64,000 nucleotides of DNA from Sipunculus nudus. Taxonomy: Eukaryota; Annelida; Sipuncula; Golfingiida; Sipunculidae. The notes beneath the pieces are model-generated. The model worked only from the letters and a program-made list of their open reading frames with translations, searched no databases and was not told the origin of the DNA. A program made the position numbers and the translations under genes. The DNA is taken from NCBI GenBank assembly GCA_026874595.1, contig CM049322.1, forward strand, positions 40,478,840 to 40,542,839, in the 5' to 3' direction. Each line of letters begins with the position of its first letter. Within the stretch, counting starts at the first letter, position 1. Below are positions 37,898-49,217 of the stretch, in pieces.

Positions 37898-38332
37898 CAG
37901 TGGCAGATCCAGATGGGGGTTTTAGGGAGTTAAACCCCCCTTACTGTGTGAAATTACTTTTTTTACCCCTCCCTTACTAAAACACACCCACTTCCCTTCT
38001 TGATTCGGTCACAAATTGCTGATTCAACACATCCCCATGGAACATCAGTCTCATACACACACTTTGGGACATTTTTTTCAGGAAATATTCATTGTACCAC
38101 ACAATATTTTCTTATCCAGAAGTTTGGACTTAAAATGAGTAAAATCTTAAATAACATTTATCACTAATATACCCTGAGTCGCTTCATGATTTCAAGAAAC
38201 TGGTCAATCGGTGGCATTCCACGTCGCCATGTGTTCCTCCTGTGAGAAATCTAAATTGAAACAAATTGCCCATAAAATATAAATCGTGTCATGATTTTTT
38301 TTCATAAAATTAACAGCCTGCATATGCCACTG
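37898..38332. mobile_element. 435-bp hAT-like MITE
   Basis: Left end CAGTGGCAGATCCAGATGGG; the reverse complement of the right end begins CAGTGGCATATGCAGG. The flanks (TATGTGTA and CACATGTA) could be a diverged 8-bp target duplication, as expected for hAT elements. Non-coding. Confidence 0.55.
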
Positions 38333-38859
38333 CACATGTATTAACTTTTCTTAATATATTTGTGTGTGGTTAGGGGGCGGGGGAGGAGAAAAATCAATAA
38401 TCTTCGTGGAAAAAAATAATAATTGAGAACCAGTGTGAAACGATACCTCTTTTTCCCAGATTAATTGGCAATTTGTGTTCCACTTTTGATTAATTAGTAT
38501 AAAATTTGCATAGTACATTGCGAAAAAACATATACGTTTCGGTTAAACTCTTCCTTAAAGGTGAACATAAGAGATCAGACACCTCGTGAATATCAGTTGT
38601 AGTTATACACCAATAATTTGAATATATAACACAGCCAGGAAGCGTTTGTTTGATATAAAGGGTCAGGTAATATGATATTTTTGGATTAATCCTTGTATAG
38701 AATACTTAAATTGTGTTCAAATTGTGTGATGCTATCTGGTTTGATACCTGACGAAATGCGGATTGAGTTATCGATGGAAATGAAAGGTCACGGTAAACGG
38801 TGAACGATGAACATTCTCTTCAAGGGAATCAAGCCCCTTAAATCGTTATTTGGTTAACT

Positions 38860-39856
38860 TGTTGAACATTATTGTGATAACAAATTATTCGGGTATGAAT
38901 TCGCTCATATTAGATAATGGTTGGAAAACAAAATATAAAATGTAATAAAAAAGGATGATCTGTCGCCAGTTTTATCAATGTACCCTAGTTATGAATGTTT
39001 TCATACAGTGATCGAGTCTTAATAACTATTCGTTCACTAACATGCAATGCTGACGTTATCTTCCTTACATAACATGGGCATCTAGTATTATTTCATGAAT
39101 TACATTACCACTAGATGTAATCAAAATAAAAGAGAGCTGTAAACTAGAGAAATGACGCACGTGCTTATAGTTCATAGGGGATTCAATCCTCCTTGCATTA
39201 ATCATACGACAAGCCGCGATTACTCCAATAGGAAGGTGCATATAACCAATGCATATTTCCTTTAAATATAATACACCTAACAGATTGATTTTATTAGAAA
39301 GAACAGCCTTGAGCCGACGAACTGGTAGATTTATTAGTCCAGATTCTGTCATTTGTTCAGTTCGCATTTTTATGTCAATTTCAATAATGGAATAAATGGT
39401 TGCACCACATATTAAATTAACAAACATTATAAAAATAAAAAAGTCTAACAAGGTTAACCTATTAAATATAGAATCAACATAAGTGCGAAACTAAATGTCC
39501 CAAAATTATATATTTTCATGTGGTGTAAAAGGATAGAGACTTAGAAGTGTGGTATGTCAACGCTTGATATAAGAACGGTCGCTAATATATTAAGTATGAA
39601 TGAAAGATCACTTTTCATGAAAGAAATTCCTCTCTAGATTAAGAAAATGTGACATTTTCAAAAATAATGATTTGGTTAAAGAGCAATCGGTTATTAGGTT
39701 GCAAAACGAAAAAATGAAAAAGTTAATTTAATGATATCGACAACAAATAAATAGTTAAATTCATACATCTCTAAATGCTTAACATAACAATGTCCTCCAA
39801 CGCTCATCTTAATATACAATTCAAGAGCTCATTTAAATATATTTCTACAAGGCTTA

Positions 39857-39909
<53 letters not shown>

Positions 39910-40001
39910 GTATAGTTGATTTTACTTAAAACGTATATAACCATATATATTTACCTGCAAGGATGTATTGTCCCTTGCCCTTATACGTATAATGATATCA
40001 G

Positions 40002-40062
<61 letters not shown>

Positions 40063-40450
40063 CTAGTGATAATACATCCTACCAGTTAATATACATGCAT
40101 CGAACCAGGGATAATGTTCCAGTTGAATACAAAACATGAATACTTTTGAGTAAAAAGTAAAATGGGTCTTTGCATTTCAAAGATCATTTTTTTGAATTCG
40201 ACATCTCCAGAAGCATAGTGATTTTTAAAGTAACGATAAAAGTTACATGAACGTACCAGCCCTCTGAAATAAGGAATAGACAATTAACCTTTTTACAGAA
40301 TGAATGTTGGGTGTCACGAGTGTGTAAAAATGATCTGACGCACTTGAAGAAACCGTTATCATATTGCGTACTGTTAAAAGCTTATCTGACAGATGAACCC
40401 ACGAAATCTCTTTAAAGGTCTCATACCAACTAAGTATTAACAAAGGGTGA
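38860..40450 (+). repeat. Segmental duplication, 5' part of second half
   Basis: Second copy of 15050-16725, including both (TA)n runs. The minus-strand frame 39065-39451 is not preserved as a frame in the first copy and is not called as a gene. Confidence 0.8.
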
Positions 40451-40531
40451 ACAAATATGAACCTGAGTATTATATCGTATCAAACCAATGGTCCCCTGTA
40501 ACCTATTACAACGTCTAAATTGTCGAATTAT

Positions 40532-41192
40532 ATATTTGCCCCGTCACAGGACTGCCGGGTGTCATAGATGTATAACATCGGATATGACTTTACTATTGAT
40601 TAACATTTCAATAATTCTTAAAACACACGTGTCTATATTTGTATTAGGGTATCCCAGTGACATCCGATTTGTACCTTAACATTTCGTTTCATACACAAGC
40701 ATCACGACATTTGGGATGTGTAATTCAGCTAGTGTACAAGCGTTTGTAGCTTGGAGAACAATATAGACATATACACTGTCATACATGTTACAATCCTTTG
40801 TATACGTGGCTTTATATAAAGAGACGCACACAATTTAGGATGTAGAAAAATGTACTTTCAATTAACGTTTATATGAAGTCACACAAAAATGTAACTGACA
40901 GATACTACAATAGGAAACAGGCATGATAAAAAGTTCTTGGCAGAAGTGTAAGGAAACGAGCTGGTGCCGTTGTCATGCCTTATCTACCCTAAGACCCCCG
41001 AAATATTTATGAGCCTCCTATGCCAGCTATGTATAAACAACTGGTGACGTAATAAGTCACTTATAGTGATATCCCTCATCAAACCGATGGTCCCCCGAAA
41101 TCCTTTTGAACCTTGAATTAGTTCTTGAATCGCTGAGGGGCGGCCATTCAGATTCGCCAAGGCAGTGTGTGGGTAAAGAAGGCTGTTTGATG
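40532..41192 (+). promoter_or_regulatory. Duplicated 5' flank and first exon of gene B
   Basis: Counterpart of 24655-25330. The repeated GATGGTCCCCCGAAATCC module is present at 41076, and the exon-like segment ends ATG immediately before GTGAGTCG, so the start codon would be the last codon of exon 1. Promoter assignment is positional inference. Confidence 0.45.
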
Positions 41193-41275
41193 GTGAGTCG
41201 TCCCAGCGTTTCATTTATCTTGTATTCCCATCTGCTGACGTTAATAATTATGCTTACTTCATTTTAAGTAGTATC

Positions 41276-41342
<67 letters not shown>

Positions 41343-43410
41343 TATATTATATGTTTCGGTCTGTTACAAATATAGGGTTCACAACAAAGGTACATAGTAA
41401 ACAGTAGAGTTGACCCTCCATAACAGAGATCTTCTTGGTTTAATATGTATTATATTTCGGGCATTTTGTGTTTTCAAAATTGTTTCACTTCACTGGGTAT
41501 ACATGTCCTTTTTTTTCTTTAGGACCTCTTCAGACTGGCCCAAGGAACAACCGGTTCAAGTAAGTATAATTTCATATAAAGTGGGAAAAGGAAACCAGTC
41601 CAGACAATACAGGCGAGATACACTTAACACGTGTTCCTTATCACAGGTGCCAATGTCATGGCATCGAGCAAATTCTGATGCAATATTGCTGTTTCTTATC
41701 AGTCCAGGTGAAATATTCTATATGCCCCATGAGAATATTCAAATGTATCGTACATTTATCATTGTATTCGATGTCTGTAATTTCAAATGATATACATAAT
41801 GTCATAAATAAGAATATTCCCTTTTTACACTGAAGATTGTATTTGCCACATATTCAGTCATTATTATAATGACTTTATTTGTATATTTATGAACATTCTG
41901 ATGTCATTTATATTTACGTTAGCATTTCCTATATGTATGTCAATTAGAAAAAGATATGTGCTGTATTTTCATATATTCACTAGAAGCGCTAGTGCCGCTC
42001 AATTGTGTAACTTATTGTATAGCCATGAATTACTAAAAGCCTAAACTTGTATTGTAATTGAACTATTGTGTATGTACAGCTGCCAAAGATAAATCGGGAC
42101 TCTGTATATGTTTAATTATAAGCCTCAGTGAACAATTTAGTCAAGCTGCCATGTACTGGCATCGGGGTTACGTAATCACGTTGACAGTTCCCTTATTGTG
42201 TGAGCTGCCCCCCCCCCCCCCCCGCTAGGCCCGCACGGTACTTCCTTGTGGTACTAATTGAACCATGTAAGAGACACGGCCCGCAAGAGTGGCACCCCTA
42301 GATTACTAGTAGGGTTGATTATCAATCATAATAGTTCTGATGTTTATTCATTTATAGTTGCCAGCGCTTTGATTGGTTAAAATATATTGTTAGATTCTAG
42401 ATAGACGAATATTACGACCGGATGGTCAGAGTAGGACCGAGAGCCGAACACAAGCCAGTTCCCTTGGGTTATCACTCTTGTTAAAAGTTTTATAACTTGG
42501 AATAAACTAAACCGCGGCTTCACTCTAACTGATGTTGTCTCTGTGTGTTTTCCTTGAGCGTACGTCTCTACACAGGGGCGCAACCTCAAAATTAGTTTCC
42601 CGGTCCAGAAGCTTGAAGCTCGCTTAGTTTTTCCAAACTGCCGAACCTAAAAATAAATAAATGGATCAGTTAAATGTGCTCCAAATAGGAGCATTCTTCT
42701 ACAAATGGGCAATCTATCGTTTGAAGCAAGGTGGGCTTTTCTCCATGGAGACAGGTATTCATGGTTAACTGTCTTATTTAAGGTTTGATGTCCCTAATGA
42801 TATCCATATTTAATAGATTTATATATGTGGTTAAATAAAAGCACACATTAACCTTTTCTGAATTAATATATCGACAACAATTGTGACGTACCTTTGCAGT
42901 AGAAATTTATTTTCTTCGCAGAACCTATGGCCTTTCGAGGCCTCCGGCGATGTCTACAACAGGCATCAGCTTCCTTGAGAGTTCGTTTGCGATTGGATGG
43001 CACGCTTTATACCGAGTTATTGTCACATGATATTGTCTCACAGGATGAACTAGAGGAAATAAAGGTAACACATTGGAAACAAATAATTAGTGCTCATACG
43101 TAAGGTCATAGCTGAGAAACGGTTAGTCAATATATTATTGACCGGTTTTCCATGTCATATTACGAAACACAATCTCAATCAAGAGAACAAGAGTTACACA
43201 TATAAAGCATACACAATAAAAACAAAAACGATTTACACTAATCGTAGAGAACATTCTTTTTTTTACTTACTACATATATGTTTTGCATAGTTTGCTGCTT
43301 CGGAAACTTTCCTTGCTAATTGAGGTTTTGGAGAATTTTGGGAACTTTCCTTAAACTGAAGTGTAAACGATTAGGTTATTGTTGTGTGACATCTCTCTCT
43401 CTATCTCTCT

Positions 43411-43458
<48 letters not shown>

Positions 43459-44523
43459 TATTTGCAGCATGAGTCTTCAAATGGGGGACGTGTTATGAAG
43501 CTATTGAATATACTTAGCTATAAGCCAGAAGATGCACTGAATGGGTTTTTAGAATGTCTGAAGAGGTCCGGAAAGATGCACTGTGTGAACTGCATACTCT
43601 CAAGTAAGTCAATATATATCAACAATTACAAAGTTATAAAGAATTTTTATACAGTAAATCCTTAAAATTACGACCACCAACGGGACCTCGATACAATAAA
43701 TGGATTTTTAGATGTTCTTATATAAAGGGGAAAAAAACGAATCGCGTCTGTGCAAGGTTATCTTGGACGCCAAAATGAGGTGGTCGTCAGGTGAGGGGTT
43801 ACTGTAAAAGTCTTTCTAAAGACTTAAATTACGCATTCATTATCCAGCAGGTTTTATGTGACATTCTTTATTTATTACTGAATATATACTTTGAGAAATT
43901 TCTATAGAATATCGGAAGTTAAAAAAAAGTTGATACCAGCACAGCTTTTACTCATTGGCCTTACAATAAAATTTTAAAATTGTACAAAGCGAACATGCAA
44001 CTTCATTGTGAATCTACTCTAAATTTTGTGTTTAAGTGTTCCCCATAATTTTTTTTATTGCTAGAATATTAGGGTAATATTCCTTTGAAATCATATATCC
44101 GATATATGTATATATTATTTAGATTTATAAACATATCTTATTTTCAAAAGTGTTACATTGGTATTCATGTTTGTGATATGAATATTTACAGAGAATATTC
44201 ATACAAGAAAAAGGTCAATGAACGAAAAGAGCTTCAGAAAAAGCGGTCAAAATAAGGATAAGAAGCCGAAGCAAGGTGAGTAGCACTTGTAAATGTTATC
44301 AAAATATAATAATAGTTTCTGTTAATGTTTAATAATTTATCAATGTCATCCCTATGATTTTGGAAATGTAATAATTAAAGTAAATGCTATTTTTCATGAT
44401 ATATTAAGAGCAAAAACTGTGAAAACACAAATGAGAATATATAAATATTTATAAACATTTGTTAAATAAGTTTTGGGCTTAAAAGGATAAATTGACTTCG
44501 CAGTTAAGCGATACAGGAAGTGA
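41190..44523 (+). CDS. Gene B: predicted CARD-only protein (140 aa)
   Basis: Exons by GT-AG signals and phase: 41190-41192 (ATG), 41523-41559, 42922-43064, 43468-43603, 44192-44275, 44504-44523; the sum is 423 nt, i.e. 140 codons plus TGA. Residues about 20-108 are a CARD (LYTELLSHDIVSQDELEEI; FLECLKRSGKMHCVNCIL), close to gene A and without disabling changes; a basic tail follows. The equivalent exon in gene A leads on into NACHT, but here the reading phase meets TGA after six codons, and the NACHT exon itself is missing downstream. CARD-only proteins are known elsewhere as regulators or decoys of CARD signalling; that role is inference. Intron 2 contains a solo LTR. The ATG directly at the splice border needs transcript support. 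Confidence 0.6.
41280..41340. repeat. (TA)n microsatellite in gene B intron 1
   Basis: About 60 bp of TA. The equivalent run in gene A (25417-25448) is half as long. Confidence 0.9.
41709..42572. mobile_element. Solo LTR (864 bp) with 4-bp target duplication
   Basis: Starts TGAAATATTC and ends GTCTCTACA (TG...CA), flanked by CAGG at 41705-41708 and 42573-42576. The paralogous intron of gene A has a single CCAGG at this place (25780-25784) and continues with matching sequence, so this is an insertion with a visible empty site. An AATAAA-like signal (GGAATAAACTAAACC) and a poly-C run are inside. No coding region; the internal part of the retrotransposon was presumably lost by LTR-LTR recombination. 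Orientation by the AATAAA would be plus. Confidence 0.75.
43412..43457. repeat. (TA)n microsatellite just before a gene B splice acceptor
   Basis: The TA run ends about 10 bases upstream of the acceptor TTTGCAG of the second CARD exon (43468). Gene A has no such run, so it arose or expanded in this copy. Confidence 0.85.
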
Positions 44524-44537
44524 AAATGGTATTTCAT

Positions 44538-44665
44538 TGAATACGACAGTGAAAACTACAGTGAATACGACAGGGAATACTACAGTGAATACAACGGTGA
44601 ATACTACAGTGAATACGACAGGGAATACTACAGTAAATACGACAGTGAATATTGTAGTGAATACG
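44538..44665 (+). repeat. 12-bp minisatellite (AATACGACAGTG) in gene B
   Basis: About ten units of AATACKACAGKG. In one frame it reads NTTV / NTTG repeats (within 44492-44680), but that frame does not join in phase with gene B exon 5, so translation is not supported. Gene A has ordinary sequence here. Confidence 0.75.
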
Positions 44666-45545
44666 CCAGTTAGCGCTTGAGCAGCATTTTGAATTAGACA
44701 TTTTGGTATATGTGAAACAGTGTTTGGTACGGTGATCGCATCGCAGTTAACTTATTGAACGGGTAAGTAATATATTACATCCCCCTAATTCTGACATCAT
44801 ACCTAATCTGTATGAATTTTATCAATCATATTCAGCATTAAATGATTGTGATGAATGAATTTTCCATTTATTTAACGTGGCTTTTTCTAAATATTGCCTG
44901 TACTCTGTTAGATGAGGGATGAAATGCATGGGCAAAGTAAATTAAAACCCATTTCATATTTATTGTGCCTTGAATTAATGTAACCCTCTATGCAAGACAC
45001 AATTATTGCCTTGGTAGGTGTTTTAAATATTAATTGTATCTCAAAACACCCATTCTCTCCTATTTTAAACAATATATATATATGTATATATTATATACTC
45101 TGTAAATACGACAGTTAATATTGTAGTGAATACGCCAGTTAGCGCTTGAGCAGCATTTTGAATTAGACATTTTGGTATACGTGAAACGGTGTTTGGTACG
45201 GTGATCGCATCGCAGTCAACTTATTAAACGGGTGAGTAATATATTACATCCACACTAATTTTGACATCATACCTAATCTGTATGAATTTTATCAATCATA
45301 TTCAGCATTAAATGATTGTGACGAATGAATTTTCCATTTATTTAACGTGGCTTTTTCTAAATATTGCCTGTACTTTGTTAGATGAGGGATGAAATGCATG
45401 GGCAAAGTAAATTAAAACCCGTTTCATATTTATTTTGCATTGAATTAATGTAACCCTCTATGCAAGACACATTTATTGCCTTAGTAGCTGTTTTAAATAT
45501 TAATTGTATCTCAAAACACCCATTCTCTCCTATTTTAAACAATAT
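44640..45545 (+). repeat. Tandem duplication (~465-bp unit) of the gene B linker exon region
   Basis: The unit starting GTGAATATTGTAGTGAATAC near 44642 is repeated from about 45113 with few differences. Each unit contains a decayed counterpart of gene A exon 6 (27601-27740): the word GAATTAGACATTTTGG matches GAATTAGATATTTGGG in gene A, and a donor GTRAGTAAT follows. In-frame stops show that it is no longer coding. Confidence 0.75.
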
Positions 45546-45734
45546 ATCCGTGACTGAATGTTAAGGAGGGTACTACCTTCCATTTAGCCTCACTGGAATT
45601 ATTCTAATATTTATTCTTTCATAACAAATGTTATTCGGATACCGTACTTTCTTTGATTTCAATTTTTAAAAGATTTTTTGGTGTAGGTAATCACCTCTAT
45701 TGTTATGCTCTCTTATCTTTTTCTTAATCTAAAT

Positions 45735-45960
45735 CTGTATATGTGCAGAGTTCAGTTAGGGAATACGTGACAGAGAGGAAGCTCTGCCTTGCTATCATGT
45801 TATTTTGTATCCTGGTGTCACCCAGGCCCGGTGTCTACCGTACCTTCGGGTCCCAGGTGATTAATGCTCCCCGTTGCTCGGTAATATAATATAAGAACAC
45901 CGAGGAACGCCCCAAGACGTAAGCGATCCACGGCAGTCAGGCACTGCCTCCAGATTTATA
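45735..45960 (-). repeat. tRNA-derived SINE, truncated copy 4
   Basis: Plus-strand order is tail (ATGTGCAGAGTTCAG) to body (TGTATCCTGGTGTCACCCAG). The tRNA-like head is missing. It lies where the NACHT-coding part of gene B has been lost. Confidence 0.65.
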
Positions 45961-45965
45961 ACAGA

Positions 45966-47110
45966 CATAATGTAAATGTTAAAGATGGTACAAATCGAGG
46001 TCTAACGTTTATTTGGTACGGCTGATAGATTCATTCGTTCATTCGTTTGAAAGCCTTTCGGTATCAATTGTATACATAAATGATCTGGACAATTGTTTTT
46101 TGAAGTTAGGATTTATCGAAAGGTTATTCCTCAGTCTGCTTACATGCAGCACGTGTACGAATTACCAAATGGATTATTTAAGTTGGCTCTATGACAACTA
46201 CCCCCTAGACAATTACCCCCAAGACAATTACCCCCTTGGACAACTACCCCCCCCCCCCCAGATAACTACCCCCCAGACAATTACCCCCCGGTACAATTAC
46301 CCCCCGGACAACTACCCCCATGGTATAATAACACTTTTAAAGTACACATTGTACAAACTAAAAGTAAAATATTCTGAATGTAAGGAAAACAAATACCGGT
46401 GATATTATAATTCAAACCAAGCATATGTACATACATCATGTGTATTGTAAAAATAGAAGAAAAAAATTCATTACATCAAGTTTTCAGTAGCTGTTTACTA
46501 GTTCTAGGCAATGCCTCTCAGATGATTGTATTGTGTATTAAAAAAATGTAAATATATGGTAAAAAGTCCATTATATGAAATATGCGTTATATTGGCAAGT
46601 TGTTAAACAAAACTTTGTAAACATATGGTCCACAAAACCACCCGCAAGCTTACAATATAATTCCATTCAAATAGGGAATACCTATCATTCTGATCGATTC
46701 TCACCAGGGTCTATAAGAAATATAGTGTTTGCAATTATTTTTTTAATTCTTTGGCATTTTGTGCTACTCATTAGCAACACAGAATATATTTACATGTAAA
46801 ACGTGTACTTTAAATGTGCAATTTATACAATGGGGGTATTTGTCCAGGGGGTAGTTGTCTGGGAGGTAATTGTCTGGGGGGGGGGGGGGGGTAATTGTCC
46901 GGGGGGTAATTGTGCGGGGGGTAGTTGTCCTGTTGCCATTTAAGTTATCGTTTAATTCTTTTAATATGATGATACATTTCTCAATGGGGGATAATTAATT
47001 ACCAGAATTAGTCATAAACCCCATGATGGACAGTCCTCATGATATTATGATGGCGATTTTATAACGAGTTAAGACAAAATTTTCGTTTCATTTTGTCCTT
47101 GACTTCGTAA
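45966..47110 (+). pseudogene. Gene B: decayed remnant of the NACHT C-terminal region
   Basis: 45966-46184 matches gene A 29044-29242 (for example GATGGTACAAATCGAGGT versus GGTGGTACAAATCAGGT, and GCACGTGTACGAATTAC in both); after the foldback insertion the match resumes at 46947 to about 47110. The part matching gene A 28310-29035, including Walker A and B, is absent. Frames are broken throughout. Confidence 0.65.
46185..46937. mobile_element. 753-bp foldback element with 9-bp target duplication
   Basis: Flanked by ATTTAAGTT at 46176-46184 and 46938-46946. The ends are inverted arrays of CAACTACCCCC / GGGGGTAGTTG units, with left end GGCTCTATGACAACTACCCC and right end (reverse complement) GGCAACAGGACAACTACCCC; the inverted similarity continues inward (about 46322-46350 and 46795-46840). 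Gene A has the empty site (GGGCTATTGAAGATATCGTT, 29233-29252). A 9-bp duplication with long foldback ends suits Mutator-like MITEs, but that class is inference. No transposase. Confidence 0.75.
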
Positions 47111-47384
47111 CAAAAGTAAAACGGAGAAGCTAAAGAAATACCTTAATGTAACAAAAACACTCAACATTATCGCTTAAGTATTATTTTGGATTCTTAATCC
47201 TGCACCTTTTAGAGAATTTGGCCATATTTAAGACGTCAAATTTGTTTAAATGTGAAAAAGATTTTTCATGGTCTTGTTATAAGGGACATATCTTTACACA
47301 CGTGATAAAAATACTTTTTTTCAGATAATACTTTTTCTGATGATGTGTCATATTATTTCAGATAAAATTGCCAGATACTTTATG

Positions 47385-47532
47385 ATATACTGCGTCATAT
47401 CGTACCTCAGATACTATGTCAGATACAACGTCAGCTATTACGTCAGATACTACGTCAGATACTCCAACCGATACTACGTCAGATACTCCGACCGATACTA
47501 CGTCAGAAGTTAAATACTTAGCCAATGAATAA
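47385..47532 (+). repeat. Minisatellite TCAGATACTACG, open as T/S/D-rich frame
   Basis: About ten units. A frame open from 47374 to TAA at 47530-47532 reads TSDTTSDTPTDTTSDTPT and similar. The paralogue near 29520-29650 has TGA codons at the same phase, so the frame is unlikely to be an ancestral coding exon. Confidence 0.65.
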
Positions 47533-47545
47533 GCAAAATTATCCC

Positions 47546-47650
47546 AGCGACAATGAGCCCGGTTAGCTACCGGGTGATACCCCCGCCTGCGAGCGGATAA
47601 TACGGGAGTTTGACGGAAATGTCATAGCCCGGGGGACTGGGAAGCTGAAT
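47546..47650. other. Highly conserved, foldable ~105-bp block, copy 2
   Basis: Counterpart of 29687-29792. The first hairpin here is 47558-47574 with a CCCGGT / ACCGGG stem: the outer pair is C-G, where copy 1 has T-A. The other helices (CCGC/GCGG, TGAC/GTCA, CCCCC/GGGGG) are also possible. Confidence 0.5.
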
Positions 47651-48282
47651 ATAATTATATAATGTGTTAATGGAAGTATATGTTAAGCCCAAATATCACT
47701 AAACACGGATGGGGCTAACTGTGACAAGTTCAAATTAACTACTGTGCCTCTATACCACATAATCCTGTAACATGAATTTTTTTACATCAGCCTAATGTTA
47801 TTCGGTTGTCTATCAAGCCGAACACTAAAAAAGTGTTGTTTATGCATCTTTAACTGATAGCAGGTCTTCTATCTGATAAATAAATGAATGTTTCAATCTA
47901 ACATACATCAAGGTCAATATTTTTCGAATAGCATGAATATCTGCAGAAAAAAGTCACAACCATTCAACTGGTTAATCTTCTATGGGAGCCCTCTATTATT
48001 GGAACACACAGTCAGTGAGTGAGAGTAAGGTCACCCACTTCTGCGTTTAAAAATTACATTCAGTGACTGAAAACTGATTTATTGTATGCACGTATGGGTT
48101 CACACAGGAACTCAAAAGATAACATATAATCACCTTATGTAAATATTTTGGTTGCCCTTCGTGTGGCGTGATATATATGTTTTTCTCCCGGTGTGTTTTG
48201 AGTCACCGTTTCTTATCGGCTGATCAAATATTTTGATCCGTACTTTTTGTTTGTTTTATCTACTACGGCGTTCCGTGATAAA

Positions 48283-48544
48283 GATAATATATATATATAT
48301 ATATATTGCCATTGGCAATAAACCGACTTTTCTCTGTAGCAATGTCCGAATATATATATATATATATATTTATATAAATGTATGACTAGCCATGCTGGTT
48401 CATTGTTTTATAAAGGGTATACACAGAAAAGCTGTTCACTATACATAATATATATATAATATATGTATATAATATAAATAATATATATAATATGTATAAT
48501 ATATATATACTATATATTATATATATATAATATAAATATATATA

Positions 48545-48590
<46 letters not shown>

Positions 48591-48592
48591 CA
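48283..48592. repeat. AT microsatellite cluster with hairpin relic
   Basis: Several (TA)n and ATAATATATA tracts interrupted by sequence related to the 3184-3253 hairpin region (CCGACTTTTCTCTGT; AGCCATGCTGGTTCATTG; TACACAGAAAAG). Peptides read here are microsatellite translations. Confidence 0.75.
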
Positions 48593-49217
48593 GGATGTGA
48601 CAATACACCTGCCTTAGTAATGGTTTTATAATTTAATTTATACTAGGATAACATCTAACAGAGAGCCTGATAAAAAGACCTGATGAAACACTTGTAATGT
48701 ATTATATAAATATTTTTTATTGCATACTTCCGATAATCTGGCTGGTCTTGCAAACATTCAGAGATTGGTTTGCTTCTTTGTCCTCTCAGGCAGCATGCTT
48801 AAGTTAATATGTGTGTAGAATACGCTAAAATGATGCAATCACTTTTATTCACTAAAATTACAAAAAAATTAAGTTGTTCATAAATATGGGCTATCGCCGA
48901 TGAATCTCAAATGTTCATAATGAAATTCGGTTAAATTTGGTTTAACCATTATCAATAGGATATGATGATTTTTTTTTATTATTTAGCAACACATTGTTTG
49001 CAACTGTTGTTTAGGCGCCAGTTTATTATATTTTACAGGAAAATAAAACAAAAACCATCCACTGATCCATCAGAGAAGTTATATAAATTATATGCAATAC
49101 CATTTAATGGCTTTACTTGACAGGTATTTTGAATATGTACAAGATTATTTTCGAGACATTATTTTGCATATTGTAAAAAAGCTAGCAAGTACTAAAGTAC
49201 TAAATCAATGAAAAAAT

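Noticed and set aside
39065-39451. 128-codon minus-strand frame
   Set aside because: The paralogous stretch at 15.2-15.6 kb has stops and indels in that frame, so it is not conserved.
44492-44680. NTTV-repeat reading frame as part of gene B
   Set aside because: Its frame does not match the phase leaving exon 5 (44275), and gene A has no such array.
47374-47532. T/S/D-rich tail as a mucin-like exon
   Set aside because: It is a minisatellite; the paralogous array near gene A has stop codons in the same phase.
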